Under the pieces are notes generated by a model. The model made no database searches, was not told where the DNA came from, and worked only from the letters and a program-made list of their open reading frames with translations. Of a stretch of DNA of 64,000 nt, positions 16,608 to 27,250 are shown one piece after another (the first letter of the stretch is position 1; each line of letters begins with the position of its first letter). The DNA is from an uncultured Flavobacteriales bacterium (GTDB lineage: Bacteria; Bacteroidota; Bacteroidia; Flavobacteriales_D; Parvicellaceae): assembly GCA_943787725.1 (NCBI GenBank), contig CALSNM010000007.1, positions 186,001 to 250,000 on the forward strand, read 5' to 3'. The position numbers and the translations under genes are program-made.

Positions 16608-17946
16608 GATTGGTTTAATAATAAAACGAGAATATACAACAAGGGTTAAGAAAAAGTCTTTCCTTTTAATGACCATTTTAGGCCCCATATTAATAGTTGG
16701 ATTCTTGGTTGGGGCAATTTGGCTGGGACAACAAGAGGAAAAAAATTTGAAAATTTTAGTTCTAGATGACACCTATGTTTTAAGTAATACATTGTTGCAA
16801 TCGGAAAAATATCATCTCACCTCTAGTCAAGATGAGGGCATAGAAAATATTGATGATGGAAAAACTTTCCTTAAAGAAAATGATCAATATGATATCTTTC
16901 TTTATTTACCCGGAAACATTGTTTCTGGAAATACAAGTGTTGGAAAATTATTCTACAAAGACGCTCCCAGCTCCAATGTTCAAAGACACCTAGAAAACAT
17001 TGTTGATGGTTCAATTGAGCGCTTAAGGTTAAAAGAACTAAATATCAGCAATGAGGATTATTCACGATTAAAAAACAAAGTTCAACTGCATACCATTGAT
17101 GTTGTTTCGAATGAAGAAAAAAACGTAGGCATGCGCGCGGGTGTTGGCTTTATATTTGGACTAATGATTTACATGTTTATTTTCATGTATGGCATACAAG
17201 TCATGAAAGGAGTGATTGAGGAAAAATCAAATCGAATAGTAGAAGTTATTGTTTCTTCCGTAAAACCATTCGAATTAATGATGGGTAAAATTATTGGAAT
17301 CATGTTTGTTGGCCTAACACAATTTATTATTTGGGTAATGCTTTCCCTTGCATTAACAACTACCCTTAGCCTTACCGTATTTCCCGATATGATGAACCCT
17401 CAAAAAATGGCAGAAACAGCGCAAATGGAACAAGTTGCTGTTGGAATAGAAATCGAACCCACTAATTCTGAAGCGGAAGAGGTAGGAAAAGAATTTCAAG
17501 ATTTAATCTTTAATCAAATTCCTTGGGGGTTAATGATAGGCCTATTTATTTTCTATTTTATTGGAGGATACTTACTCTATGGATCGCTAATGGCAGCAGT
17601 TGGTGCCGCAGTGGACAGCGAAACAGATACACAACAATTTATTTTGCCAATTACCGCTCCATTAATTTTTGGATATATCGTAGCAGCTATGGCGATAGAA
17701 AATCCAAATAGCGGTGCCGTGGAATGGTGCAGTCAAATTCCATTTACCTCTCCAATTGTTATGTTAGTTAGAGTGTCCATGGGGGCCGAAGGTTTAGCCT
17801 TAGAAATAATAACCTCTATGGTCTTATTAGTTGCAACTTTTATCGGCACTACTTGGGTTGCTGGTCGTATTTATAGAACCGGAATACTCATGTATGGGAA
17901 AAAAGCTTCATACAAAGAAATGTTTAAATGGCTTAGACATAAGTAG
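16600..17946 (+). CDS. ABC-2 type exporter permease (NatB-like)
   Basis: A 448-residue membrane protein of the ABC-2 permease type. One helix lies near the N-terminus (about residues 22-43, after the basic IIKREYTTRVKKKS). A large extracytoplasmic domain spans about residues 45-180, and a block of five or six helices fills the C-terminal half (for example FGLMIYMFIFMYGIQ and LMIGLFIFYFIGGYLLYG). This is the NatB/ABC2_membrane_3 layout. It starts inside the end of the ATPase gene (ATG at 16600). It is the membrane half of an exporter of unknown substrate. Confidence 0.87.
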   Translation: MGKIGLIIKREYTTRVKKKSFLLMTILGPILIVGFLVGAIWLGQQEEKNLKILVLDDTYVLSNTLLQSEKYHLTSSQDEGIENIDDGKTFLKENDQYDIFLYLPGNIVSGNTSVGKLFYKDAPSSNVQRHLENIVDGSIERLRLKELNISNEDYSRLKNKVQLHTIDVVSNEEKNVGMRAGVGFIFGLMIYMFIFMYGIQVMKGVIEEKSNRIVEVIVSSVKPFELMMGKIIGIMFVGLTQFIIWVMLSLALTTTLSLTVFPDMMNPQKMAETAQMEQVAVGIEIEPTNSEAEEVGKEFQDLIFNQIPWGLMIGLFIFYFIGGYLLYGSLMAAVGAAVDSETDTQQFILPITAPLIFGYIVAAMAIENPNSGAVEWCSQIPFTSPIVMLVRVSMGAEGLALEIITSMVLLVATFIGTTWVAGRIYRTGILMYGKKASYKEMFKWLRHK

Positions 17947-17997
17947 AAAAAATAAACGGCACAATTTTTTCAATTGAGCACCTACAAAAAATACACC

Positions 17998-19167
17998 ATG
18001 ACAAAAATATTAGTAATAGACGATGAAAGGCCAATTAGAAGTACGCTTAAAGAGATTTTAGAATTTGAAAAGTTCACTGTTGAAACTGCTGAAGATGGAA
18101 AGGCAGGATTGAATTTAATTAAAAAAAATAAATACGATCTTATTCTTTGCGACATTAAAATGCCAAAAATGGACGGCATGGAAGTCTTGGATAAAATCGT
18201 AGAAAATAATATTGAAACTCCTGTGGTAATGATTTCTGGTCATGGAAATGTAGAAACTGCAGTAGAAGCAATTAAAAAAGGGGCTTATGACTTTATTCAA
18301 AAACCACTAGACTTAAACCGAACGCTTGTTACTTTAAGAAATGCACTCGACAATAAGGAGGTGATTCAGGAAGTAAAAAAACTAAAACGAAAAGTTAGCA
18401 AGGGAAAAGTAACTGATATCATTGGAGAATCTCAAGCTGTTACGGCAATTAAAGAGATGATTGAAAAGGTAGCTCCTTCTGATGCGAGAGTATTAATAAC
18501 AGGAGAGAATGGATCTGGAAAAGAACTAGTTGCAAGACAATTACATGAAAAAAGTAATCGAGAGAAGGCACCTTTTGTTGAGGTTAACTGTGCTGCCATA
18601 CCATCAGAATTAATTGAAAGTGAGTTATTTGGACATGAAAAAGGGGCTTTTACCTCTGCTCATAAACAACGGCCTGGAAAATTTGAAACAGCTAATGGAG
18701 GAACCATTTTTTTAGATGAAATTGGGGATATGAGCTCCTCCGCTCAGGCTAAGGTCTTGCGAGCTTTACAAGAAAATAAAATTACGCGCGTTGGAGGTGA
18801 GAAAGAAATAAAAGTTAACGTAAGAGTATTAGCCGCAACAAATAAAAACTTGCGTGAAGAAATAGAAGCGGGTAATTTTAGAGAGGATTTATATCATAGG
18901 TTAAATGTAATTCCAATTCATGTGCCTTCATTAAATGACAGAAAGGATGATATTCCTTTATTGGCTGAACATTTTCTTGCGATAATTTGCGAAGATCAAG
19001 GTTTACCTTTAAAAGAGATTGATGGAAGTGGTATAACAGCTTTAAAGAATGTCAATTGGACGGGCAATATTCGCGAGTTAAGAAACATTATTGAAAGATT
19101 AGTAATACTGTGTGGAGACACAATTGTTGGTAACGATGTAAATCTCTACGCTAATCCAAAAGGATAA
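17998..19167 (+). CDS. Sigma-54-interacting response regulator without a Fis DNA-binding domain
   Basis: A 389-residue two-domain protein. Residues 1-115 are a receiver domain with the acidic pair in VIDDE, phospho-acceptor Asp52 in CDIKMP and the QKP lysine near 102. Residues 138-370 are a sigma-54 AAA+ domain: Walker A GENGSGKE (169-176), the loop GAFTSA (216-221, a variant of GAFTGA), Walker B GTIFLDEIGD and the arginine finger region FREDLYHRLN. The protein ends about 20 residues after RNIIERLVIL, leaving no room for the usual Fis helix-turn-helix. The ATG at 17998 is preferred over an upstream TTG (17974) because the receiver fold begins there. It probably activates RpoN without binding an upstream site itself. 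Confidence 0.88.
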   Translation: MTKILVIDDERPIRSTLKEILEFEKFTVETAEDGKAGLNLIKKNKYDLILCDIKMPKMDGMEVLDKIVENNIETPVVMISGHGNVETAVEAIKKGAYDFIQKPLDLNRTLVTLRNALDNKEVIQEVKKLKRKVSKGKVTDIIGESQAVTAIKEMIEKVAPSDARVLITGENGSGKELVARQLHEKSNREKAPFVEVNCAAIPSELIESELFGHEKGAFTSAHKQRPGKFETANGGTIFLDEIGDMSSSAQAKVLRALQENKITRVGGEKEIKVNVRVLAATNKNLREEIEAGNFREDLYHRLNVIPIHVPSLNDRKDDIPLLAEHFLAIICEDQGLPLKEIDGSGITALKNVNWTGNIRELRNIIERLVILCGDTIVGNDVNLYANPKG

Positions 19168-19208
19168 TGGAAGCAGCGTTGAAATTTCAATCAAAAGACA
19201 ACTTTTAC

Positions 19209-21848
19209 CTAAGCTAAATACTCTTTTGCTTTAGCCAATGCAATTGAGATTCCGTTTGCATTTTTTCCTCCAGCAGTTGCAAAGCTTGGCTGTCCGCCTC
19301 CACCACCACCTATTTCCTTAGCTAGCTCACGAATCATATTTCCTGCATGCAAATCTTTTCCATTAACTAAGCTATCGGAAAGAGCAATTGAGATAACAAC
19401 CTTTCCATCCGTTTCTGCTCCCAATATCATGAATAAATCATCAACCTCTCCCTTTAATTGAAATGCCAAATCTTTAATTGCTCCGCTATCTAAATCTACT
19501 TTCTTCGCCAAAAAGTTAACTCCATTAATCGGCTCTATAGCATCTAGCAGTTCCTTTTTAACATCACCTGCTTTGTCTTTTTTAAGTAATGCTACCTCTT
19601 TGTTTAGTTTAGAGTTTTGACCTAATAAATCCGAAATAGCTTTTTTTATGTCTTTTGGACCCTTTAATAAATCCCTAATTTCATCAAGCAAACTCAATTG
19701 AGAATGTAAATGCTTATCTGCTGTAATTGAAGTTATAGCTTCAATTCGCCTTATTCCCGCCGCAATTGAGCTTTCAGCTGTTATTTTAAAAGATCCTATT
19801 TCCGAAGTCTTTGCAGCGTGTATTCCCCCACAAAGTTCTATACTCGTGCCAAACTTAATAACGCGAACCACATCTCCATATTTTTCTCCAAACAACATCA
19901 TTGCACCCATCTCTTTTGCTTCGTTAACAGGAACCATTCTTTGTTCTTCCAAATCAATACTTTGTCTTATACGTTGATTTACTAATGCTTCAACTTTAGC
20001 TAATTCTTCATCCGTTACTTTACCAAAATGAGAAAAATCAAAGCGCAAATATTTTTCATTTACCAAAGAACCTTTTTGTTCAACATGGGTTCCTAAAACC
20101 TCTCTTAAAGCTTCATGCATTAAGTGCGTAGCAGTATGGTTATTGGCAGTAAGTGTTCTTTTATTCGTATCAACTACCGCCTTAAAGCTAAGAGCTGTAT
20201 CTACTGGCAATTCGTTCGCAAAATGAATTATTAAGTTATTCTCTTTTTTAGTATCGAAAATTGATGTTTTAGAACCATTCGCTTTAATATAACCTCTATC
20301 TCCAACCTGCCCGCCACCTTCGGCATAAAATGGTGTAAAATTAAAAACAAGTTGGTACAACTCTTTTTCTTTAACAATTACCTTTCTATATCTTGTGATA
20401 TACACCTCGGACTCTACGAAGTCATAACCAACAAACTCTTCCTGATCATCTTCTTTTAATATAATCCAATCACTTGTTTCCGTTTCAGCATCTTTGCGAG
20501 AACGGTTTTTTTGTTTTTGCAATTCCTCATTAAAACTTCCTTCATCAATAGTCATCCTATAACCTTCAGCAATTAGGTTAGTTAAATCGACTGGAAACCC
20601 AAATGTATCATACAATTCAAATACCTCCGCACCGGGGACAACATTCTTCTTTTCAGAATTTAATTTTATACAAATCTGATCGATTCTTTTTAAACCAAGC
20701 TCAAGCGTTCTAAAAAAAGAAGTTTCTTCTTCTTTTATTACCTTTTCAATCAATACTTTTTGCGTTGCTAATTCCGGAAAAGCATTCCCCATTTGATTGG
20801 CCAATACCGGAACTAGCCGATACATAAATGGCTCTTTCAATTCTAGAGATTGATAACCATAACGGACTGCTCTTCTTAGAATCCTTCGAATTACATAGCC
20901 CGCTCCAGTATTTGAGGGTAGTTGCCCGTCTGCTATTGAAAAAGCAATTGCTCTGACATGATCAGAAATAACCCGCATGGCAATATTTACCATCAATGCT
21001 TGTTTATGCTTTTCTTCATTTTCGGGACGGTATTTCAACCCTGACAAATCTTCTATCTTGTTTAATAATGGAGAAAAAACATCTGTATCGTAATTACTCG
21101 TTTTTCCCTGTAATGCAACCGCCAAGCGCTCAAAGCCCATTCCAGTGTCAATATGTTTGTTCTTAAGCGGAACCAAGCTTCTATCTGCCATTCGGTTATA
21201 TTGCATAAAAACCAAATTCCAAATTTCAATCACTTGTGGGTGATCCATGTTTACCAATTCAGTACCCGGCACTTTTATTCGTTCAGCATCGGTTCTTAAA
21301 TCAATATGAATCTCGGAGCAAGGACCACACGGACCTGTATCTCCCATTTCCCAAAAGTTATCTTTTTTGTCACATGCTAAAATATACTCATCCGGAATTA
21401 TTGAACTCCAGATATCATAAGCTTCCTGATCTTTTTCCGTTCCATCTTCGTTATCGCCTTTAAAAACGGTGATATATAATCTATCTTTATCCAAACCGTA
21501 TACCACTGTCAATAATTCCCATGCCCATTCGATTGCCTCCTTTTTAAAATAATCTCCAAAAGACCAATTCCCTAACATTTCGAACATTGTATGGTGATAT
21601 GTATCTACACCTACTTCTTCTAAATCATTGTGTTTTCCCGATACACGTAAACATTTTTGAGAGTTCACAACACGAACATCTTTGGGAATTGAATTACCTA
21701 GGAATATATCCTTAAATTGATTCATTCCTGCATTATTAAACATAAGCGTAGGATCATCTTTTACCACCATAGGTGCCGACTCAACTACCTTGTGATTTTT
21801 TGAAGCAAAAAAGTCGAGAAATTTTTGACGTATTTCCTTAGATGTCAT
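19209..21848 (-). CDS. alaS: Alanine--tRNA ligase
   Basis: An 879-residue class II aminoacyl-tRNA synthetase that charges tRNA-Ala. The N-terminal catalytic domain has FNNAGMNQFKDIFLG and the class II motif segment HHTMFEMLGNWSFGDYFKKEA. The middle holds the tRNA recognition domain. The editing domain has HTATHLMHEALREVLG and the metal-binding CGGIHAAKT, which clear mischarged Ser/Gly. The C-terminal C-Ala domain is complete and ends GGGGGGQPSFATAGGK. Length is normal for AlaRS. It is convergent with the response regulator and divergent from the M23 peptidase gene. Confidence 0.97.
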   Translation of the reverse strand: MTSKEIRQKFLDFFASKNHKVVESAPMVVKDDPTLMFNNAGMNQFKDIFLGNSIPKDVRVVNSQKCLRVSGKHNDLEEVGVDTYHHTMFEMLGNWSFGDYFKKEAIEWAWELLTVVYGLDKDRLYITVFKGDNEDGTEKDQEAYDIWSSIIPDEYILACDKKDNFWEMGDTGPCGPCSEIHIDLRTDAERIKVPGTELVNMDHPQVIEIWNLVFMQYNRMADRSLVPLKNKHIDTGMGFERLAVALQGKTSNYDTDVFSPLLNKIEDLSGLKYRPENEEKHKQALMVNIAMRVISDHVRAIAFSIADGQLPSNTGAGYVIRRILRRAVRYGYQSLELKEPFMYRLVPVLANQMGNAFPELATQKVLIEKVIKEEETSFFRTLELGLKRIDQICIKLNSEKKNVVPGAEVFELYDTFGFPVDLTNLIAEGYRMTIDEGSFNEELQKQKNRSRKDAETETSDWIILKEDDQEEFVGYDFVESEVYITRYRKVIVKEKELYQLVFNFTPFYAEGGGQVGDRGYIKANGSKTSIFDTKKENNLIIHFANELPVDTALSFKAVVDTNKRTLTANNHTATHLMHEALREVLGTHVEQKGSLVNEKYLRFDFSHFGKVTDEELAKVEALVNQRIRQSIDLEEQRMVPVNEAKEMGAMMLFGEKYGDVVRVIKFGTSIELCGGIHAAKTSEIGSFKITAESSIAAGIRRIEAITSITADKHLHSQLSLLDEIRDLLKGPKDIKKAISDLLGQNSKLNKEVALLKKDKAGDVKKELLDAIEPINGVNFLAKKVDLDSGAIKDLAFQLKGEVDDLFMILGAETDGKVVISIALSDSLVNGKDLHAGNMIRELAKEIGGGGGGQPSFATAGGKNANGISIALAKAKEYLA

Positions 21849-21951
21849 TCCGTTAATTTTTATTTTATGTATGCCTTAAACCTTACGCTAGTCTGGAAGG
21901 TTGTAAATTTAGGGATTTTAGCCTAATTTCACGCTCACAAATAAACCTATT

Positions 21952-22923
21952 TTGTCAAAAACTAAATTCAGATACAATCCCGAGAGTTTAAATTACGAAG
22001 AAGTAGAACTTGGATGGCAAGGCTATGTTAGAAAGTTTTCTTACTTCATCATTTCTATTATTGTTTTTGCAACAATAATAGTTGCCTTACTATACCCCTA
22101 CATCAAAAACCAGGGAGTTAAAGAGGCTCAATTGGATGTTGATTCAACCAAAGAAGAGTTGGTTAGTTTTATGAGAGAATTAGAAGAAATTGAATTAATC
22201 TTGAACGAATCACAGAGCCGAGATGACAACATATATAGAGCTATTTTTGAGGCTGAACCTTACCCTCAGCACAAAAGAAGTTCAGGTACCGGGGGAAACC
22301 CAATGAAATATGATAAGTATAAAAATATTGCCCACCGGGAATTAGTTATCGACATTGCCAAAAAAATAGAGAAACTAGAGAAACAACTGGTTGCTCAATC
22401 AAGATCCTATGATGAAGTTATTGAATTGATTAAAACCAAAGGAAAAATACTAAAGTCAATTCCTTCTATACAACCAATCAACAATACTGACTTAATACGT
22501 ATAGCATCTGGTTTTGGAATGCGTATGCACCCTATTTACAAAATTATGAAACTACACTCTGGAATGGATTTTACAGCGAAAAGTGGAACAGAAATATATG
22601 CTTCTGGTGATGGTATCGTAGAAAAATCTGATTGGATGAGTGGTTATGGTCAAATTGTGATTATTGATCATGGATTTGGTTATAAAACCAGATATGCGCA
22701 TTGCAGTAAATACAATGTAAAAAAAGGACAAAGAGTAAAAAGAGGAGATGTAATTGCATTTGTAGGAAATACAGGCGCTTCTACTGGAGCACACTTGCAT
22801 TATGAAGTAATAAAAAACGGGAAAGCAATCAATCCGATTAACTTTTTTTTCAATGATTTATCTCCTGAGGAATACGAAAAAGTGATTGAATTGTCTTCCA
22901 AACCAACCCAATCAATGGAATAG
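21952..22923 (+). CDS. M23 family metallopeptidase, membrane-anchored
   Basis: A 323-residue protein with an N-terminal cytoplasmic stretch (FRYNPESLNYEEVEL), one membrane helix (about residues 30-50), a coiled-coil region (60-165) and a C-terminal LytM/peptidase M23 domain. The zinc ligands are visible: HSGMD (202-206) and HLH (281-283), with the catalytic-type His in YAH (250). It is likely an active peptidoglycan endopeptidase of the cell wall. The start is TTG at 21952, 103 bases from the divergent alaS; no ATG lies near the conserved N-terminus. The N-terminal segment is typical of Bacteroidota M23 proteins of this type. Confidence 0.88.
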   Translation: MSKTKFRYNPESLNYEEVELGWQGYVRKFSYFIISIIVFATIIVALLYPYIKNQGVKEAQLDVDSTKEELVSFMRELEEIELILNESQSRDDNIYRAIFEAEPYPQHKRSSGTGGNPMKYDKYKNIAHRELVIDIAKKIEKLEKQLVAQSRSYDEVIELIKTKGKILKSIPSIQPINNTDLIRIASGFGMRMHPIYKIMKLHSGMDFTAKSGTEIYASGDGIVEKSDWMSGYGQIVIIDHGFGYKTRYAHCSKYNVKKGQRVKRGDVIAFVGNTGASTGAHLHYEVIKNGKAINPINFFFNDLSPEEYEKVIELSSKPTQSME

Positions 22924-22924
22924 A

Positions 22925-23704
22925 TTAATAAAGCAACACAAAATGCTGTTTCTCAACTCCTCTACGAAAAAAAACTATCCCAAACTGAAAAATATCCACC
23001 GAAAGAGTAACTTCCGGATGGTTTTTAATAGCTTCCCAAGCTTCTGTCATTTCATCCGACCAATGTATATCGTCAAAAACAAACACACTATTTTCATTTA
23101 CTTTCTCTAAACACTGATTAAAATAATCAAGAGTCGGTTTCTTTTGATGGTTACCATCAAAAAAGACAAAGTCTAAAACAGAAATTTTAGGAAGAATTTC
23201 CGGTAAAGTATCGTTAAAATTCCCTTGTACCATTTCCACGTTATCGAGGCGTAAAGATTTAAAAGTATTTTTAGCTGCTTTACATATTTCCGGGCTTCCC
23301 TCAAGAGTATAAACTTTAGCTTTTTTCCTTGCTTTCGCCAAATAAGCTGTTGTCAGGCCTAAAGACGTGCCTAGCTCTAAAATAGTATTGGGATGATAGT
23401 AATTAACCATTCGAAATAATAGCTGTGCATATTTCGGATTCTTTGAAGAGTGCTTTGCTATACTCTTTATTTTTCGTTGATTCGAATTAAAAACGCGGGA
23501 GCCAGCTCCCATATCATCAACCATGAGAACACGTTTGGACAACAATAGTTTTTTACGAATCAACTCAACCGCAGGGAAGGCATAGTAACTATTATCATTT
23601 TCAAAAACATCGATTATTAAGTCGTATACAAACGGTGAATGTACCTTGTGTTTTGAAACAGCTTTTATCTTGTATGAAATATATTTTAAAACCTGTGCAC
23701 TCAA
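22925..23704 (-). CDS. Class I SAM-dependent methyltransferase
   Basis: A 259-residue methyltransferase of the Rossmann type. Motif I is ILELGTSLGLTTAYLA, the acidic residue binding the SAM ribose is in VYTLEG, and LDFVFFDGNHQKKPTLDYF followed by FVFDDIHWSDEM resembles the O-methyltransferase (family 3/24) layout. The N-terminal 85 residues (for example KYISYKIKAVSKHKVHSPFV) are shared with other Bacteroidota homologues. No membrane segment is present. The substrate is unknown. Its stop codon is 1 base from the stop of the convergent M23 gene. Confidence 0.85.
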   Translation of the reverse strand: MSAQVLKYISYKIKAVSKHKVHSPFVYDLIIDVFENDNSYYAFPAVELIRKKLLLSKRVLMVDDMGAGSRVFNSNQRKIKSIAKHSSKNPKYAQLLFRMVNYYHPNTILELGTSLGLTTAYLAKARKKAKVYTLEGSPEICKAAKNTFKSLRLDNVEMVQGNFNDTLPEILPKISVLDFVFFDGNHQKKPTLDYFNQCLEKVNENSVFVFDDIHWSDEMTEAWEAIKNHPEVTLSVDIFQFGIVFFRRGVEKQHFVLLY

Positions 23705-23780
23705 CCTACCTTTATATTTACATGAATCACAAAAATAGGTAGAAGAAAAGAATATTCTACTTATTAAAGAGTGAAATTCG

Positions 23781-23828
23781 TCATTCTGAGCGAAGTTACA
23801 GAATGGGAAGTTGAGTAGTTCAACTTCG
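23781..23828. repeat. Inverted-repeat element with a dispersed-repeat-like core
   Basis: This 236-base intergenic stretch holds TCATTCTGAGCGAAG (23781-23795), which resembles the core of a short dispersed repeat I have seen in many Bacteroidota genomes, followed by a perfect 8-bp inverted repeat GAAGTTGA/TCAACTTC (23807-23814 and 23820-23827) with a 5-base loop. CAGAATG at 23800-23806 is partly complementary to CATTCTG at 23782-23788. It can fold into a double hairpin. It has no poly-T tail, so it is not a standard terminator. Confidence 0.45.
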
Positions 23829-23940
23829 ATTCACAATCACGACTAGTTATTTTAGAGACAACATATAGCGCCACATACACGATTAATTTAACGATATTCC
23901 GTATTTTCGCTGCCCTTATCATTGGATATGCCGTAATAAA

Positions 23941-24750
23941 ATGACTAAAGAAGAAAAAGACGATAAAAAAATGCCTTTCTTAAAACATCTCGAGGAATTG
24001 AGATGGCGTTTGGTAAAGTCTTCCATTGCTATTTTAATTATAGCAACGGTACTATTTATTTATACCGACCCCATTATTAAACATGTGTATTTAGCCATGT
24101 CAGAAATGGAGTTTCCTACCTACCGGTTCTTTTGTTGGATGTCCCAATCACTTGGGTTAGAAGACACATTATGCGGGACAGAAATCCCTATTGATATTCA
24201 ATCGATTGAAATGACACAGCAATTTGCTACCAACATGTACTTTGCTATAGTGGGAGGCTTTTTAATGTGCTTTCCATTTATATTCCATCAAATATGGAGT
24301 TTTGTAAAGCCTGGTCTTAAAGACAAAGAAGTCTACGTAACAAAAGGAATTGTGTTTTATGGCTCGCTACTCTTCTTTTTCGGAGTAGCATTCGGCTACT
24401 TTTTAGTCAGTCCATTATGTGTTCAGTTTTTCGGCTCTTATAAACTTACTGCAGAAATTCAAAATAACTTCACCATCAATAGTTATATGACAATGATAAC
24501 CACAACAACTCTTTTTAGTGGACTCTTTTTTGAATTGCCAATAATTATTTATCTACTTACCAAGCTAAGCATTATTTCTCCGGCACTCCTGATAAAGTAT
24601 AGAAAACATGCTTTAGTTGCCATATTGGTGCTCTCAGCAATAATAACACCTCCAGATATTATAAGTCAAGTATTAGTCTCTTTTCCCATATTAATTCTTT
24701 ATGAAATAGGGATTATAGCTTCAAAAAGAGTGGTCAAAAAACCAAAATAA
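23941..24750 (+). CDS. tatC: Sec-independent protein translocase subunit TatC
   Basis: A 269-residue inner-membrane protein with six predicted helices. The N-terminal MPFLKHLEELRWRLVKS is the conserved signal-peptide-binding region of TatC. Other signatures are FPFIFHQIWSFVKPGL with the conserved Glu-containing LKDKE, and ALVAILVLSAIITPPDI in the last third. TatC recognises twin-arginine signal peptides and works with TatA/B-type proteins, which are not in this window. A loop of about 45 residues between helices 1 and 2 is typical of Bacteroidota TatC. It lies 15 bases before a DUF5686 gene. Confidence 0.95.
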   Translation: MTKEEKDDKKMPFLKHLEELRWRLVKSSIAILIIATVLFIYTDPIIKHVYLAMSEMEFPTYRFFCWMSQSLGLEDTLCGTEIPIDIQSIEMTQQFATNMYFAIVGGFLMCFPFIFHQIWSFVKPGLKDKEVYVTKGIVFYGSLLFFFGVAFGYFLVSPLCVQFFGSYKLTAEIQNNFTINSYMTMITTTTLFSGLFFELPIIIYLLTKLSIISPALLIKYRKHALVAILVLSAIITPPDIISQVLVSFPILILYEIGIIASKRVVKKPK

Positions 24751-24765
24751 TTTTTTTCAAATCAA

Positions 24766-27240
24766 TTGATTAAAACGAACCACATATTAATTTGCATCAT
24801 TTTGCTATTAACCATAAATGGCTTTAGTCAAAAAACAAAAGTTTATGGGACCGTAACAGATGTTGAAACTAAAGAGCCACTTCCTTTTGTTAATGTCACT
24901 TTTCAAGGATCTAAAATTGGAACAACAACAGATTTAGATGGATATTATGAATTAGAATCTTATTATGGTACAGATTCTCTTTCAGCTTCTTTTGTTGGAT
25001 ACACAAGATTGTCCATTGCTATTAACAAAGATATTTCTCAAAGAATAGATTTTCAGCTTTCTGAAGCATCTACAGATTTGCCTGAATTAATCATAATTCC
25101 GAGTAATACAAACCCAGCACACCCTATTCTCGAAAAAGTAATTCAAAACAAACCCATTAACAATAGAGAAAAACTAGAATCTTATGAGTATGAGGTATAT
25201 AATAAGATGGAATTTGACATTAACAACCTCTCCAATAAATTGCAAAAAAGTAAAGTTTTCAAAAAATTTGACTTTATATTCGATAATATTGATTCAACGG
25301 ATGGAAAACCTTATTTACCTATCTTAATTTCAGAATCCATTTCGCAATACTATTATCGAAAAAACCCAAAATCTCATAAAGAAACAATTAAAGCTACGAG
25401 AGTTTCTGGTGTTGATAATCAAAGTGTATCTCAATTTACAGGAGATATGTACCAGCAAATTAATGTATATGAAAACAACCTAAAGCTATTGGGAAGGGAC
25501 TTTATTAGCCCAATAGCAAATTATGGATTAAGTTACTACAAGTATTACTTAATAGATAGTATGAATATAGATGGCTACTGGTGTTATGAATTAAAATATA
25601 TGCCCAAGAGGAAAGGAGAACTAACGCTAGATGGAACCATATGGATTCACGATACGACTTATGCTGTTAAAAAAATTCAAGGTAACATAGCAAAAGACGC
25701 TAACCTTAACTTAGTAGAAGATTTATCCATAACACAAACCTTTCGACAGGTAGAAGATGAAGTCTGGATGCTGACAAAAGATGAGCTATTTATCTCTTTT
25801 TCCTTAGCAAAAAATAAAACTGGTTTTTACGGAAGAAAAGCAACTTACTACTCAGAATTTGTCATAAATAAGCCTAAACCGCAGGCATTCTACAAAGGAT
25901 TAAACAATATTTTTGTCGAAGACAGTGTGCAACTAAAAAACAACGAGTATTGGAATAAACACAGACAAGACACCTTAACAGAAAAAGAGCAAGGTGTTTA
26001 CGATATGATAGACACATTAAGCCGTTTACCGATAATTAGAAGTTATACGGATATCATTAAAACGGTTGCGACAGGATACAAAATATTAGGTAAATTTGAG
26101 CTTGGACCAATATATTCTTTGTACAGCTGGAATCCTGTTGAAGGACACCGTTTTAGTATGGGAGGAAGAACCAGCAATGACTTTAGTAAATCTATAGAAA
26201 TATCAGGTTACGCAGCATATGGATTACTAGACGAAGAATTTAAATATGGAGGTGGAACACGATTCTTTATTACTAAAAAGCCAAGAAGGCTAGTACAATT
26301 GGTATACAAAAATGATGTAGAACAAGTTGGGTTAAGTTCAAATGGATTTAATTCTGCAAATGCTGTATCTTCAATTGCGAGAAGAAATCCACTAAACAAA
26401 TTGGTTTTTAATACTGAATACCGAGCCTCGTTCGAAAGGGAATGGACAGCTGGCTTACAAAGTACTCTAATGCTTAGAAACGCGTCAATTTCACCTTTAG
26501 GAATTACGCCTTTTATAAGAACAAACCCAGAAACTTCCACGCAAGATTCAATACCAAATATTAGAACTTCTGAAGCTTCATTATTGATCCGATATGCCCA
26601 CCATGAAAAACATGTTTCTGGAGAGTTTGACAGAGTTTCTTTAGGAACTAAACATCCTATTTTTACTATATTTTACACATATGGAATTCCAAATTTATTT
26701 AACAGTGAATATGAATACCACAAGCTTGTTATAGGTTATAAACATAAGTTTTCGTTACCCATTATTGGAACCACAAAATATCAGTTTTCAATTGGAAAAG
26801 TTTGGGGAAAACTTCCTTATCCTTTGCTAGAAATTCACCCAGGAAATGAAACATGGGGGTACAATGAAGAATCTTACAATCTAATGAACATCAATGAATT
26901 TGTAAGTGATGAATATATAAGTTTTAATGCACATCAACATTTTGGCGGTATTTTATTAAACAAACTTCCTTTACTTAGAAAATTAAAATGGCGAGAGGTC
27001 GTTACTTTTAAAGGAGTGTACGGAAGACTTGACAAAAAAAACACTACTTTAATGGACTTGGCAGACTACACGACAACTCTAAAGGCAAAACCTTACATGG
27101 AATTAGCAGCAGGAATCGAAAACATCTTTTCATTTTTGAGAGTAGACGCTGTGTGGAGGCTAACCTACCTTAGCCATGAAGTGGATGGAATGAAAGTTAG
27201 TCCTTTTGGAATTAGAGGAAAATTACAATTTGAATTTTAA
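24766..27240 (+). CDS. DUF5686 outer-membrane protein with CarboxypepD-regulatory-like domain
   Basis: An 824-residue secreted protein. Residues 1-21 form a signal peptide ending INGFSQ. Residues 25-110 are a carboxypeptidase-regulatory-like beta-sandwich ([31 protein letters not shown]). The remainder matches the DUF5686 family, a long beta-rich protein ending in a C-terminal Phe (GKLQFEF), as in outer-membrane barrels. Its function is unknown. The start is TTG at 24766; it begins 15 bases after tatC and its stop is 10 bases before the lptB ATG, so tatC, this gene and lptB probably form one operon. Confidence 0.82.
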   Translation: MIKTNHILICIILLLTINGFSQKTKVYGTVTDVETKEPLPFVNVTFQGSKIGTTTDLDGYYELESYYGTDSLSASFVGYTRLSIAINKDISQRIDFQLSEASTDLPELIIIPSNTNPAHPILEKVIQNKPINNREKLESYEYEVYNKMEFDINNLSNKLQKSKVFKKFDFIFDNIDSTDGKPYLPILISESISQYYYRKNPKSHKETIKATRVSGVDNQSVSQFTGDMYQQINVYENNLKLLGRDFISPIANYGLSYYKYYLIDSMNIDGYWCYELKYMPKRKGELTLDGTIWIHDTTYAVKKIQGNIAKDANLNLVEDLSITQTFRQVEDEVWMLTKDELFISFSLAKNKTGFYGRKATYYSEFVINKPKPQAFYKGLNNIFVEDSVQLKNNEYWNKHRQDTLTEKEQGVYDMIDTLSRLPIIRSYTDIIKTVATGYKILGKFELGPIYSLYSWNPVEGHRFSMGGRTSNDFSKSIEISGYAAYGLLDEEFKYGGGTRFFITKKPRRLVQLVYKNDVEQVGLSSNGFNSANAVSSIARRNPLNKLVFNTEYRASFEREWTAGLQSTLMLRNASISPLGITPFIRTNPETSTQDSIPNIRTSEASLLIRYAHHEKHVSGEFDRVSLGTKHPIFTIFYTYGIPNLFNSEYEYHKLVIGYKHKFSLPIIGTTKYQFSIGKVWGKLPYPLLEIHPGNETWGYNEESYNLMNINEFVSDEYISFNAHQHFGGILLNKLPLLRKLKWREVVTFKGVYGRLDKKNTTLMDLADYTTTLKAKPYMELAAGIENIFSFLRVDAVWRLTYLSHEVDGMKVSPFGIRGKLQFEF

Positions 27241-27250
27241 AAGCAATTTT

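Noticed and set aside
27206..27250. Upstream start for lptB adding 15 residues
   Set aside because: The extension lies in the end of the preceding gene and has no family match; the conserved LptB sequence begins at ATG 27251.
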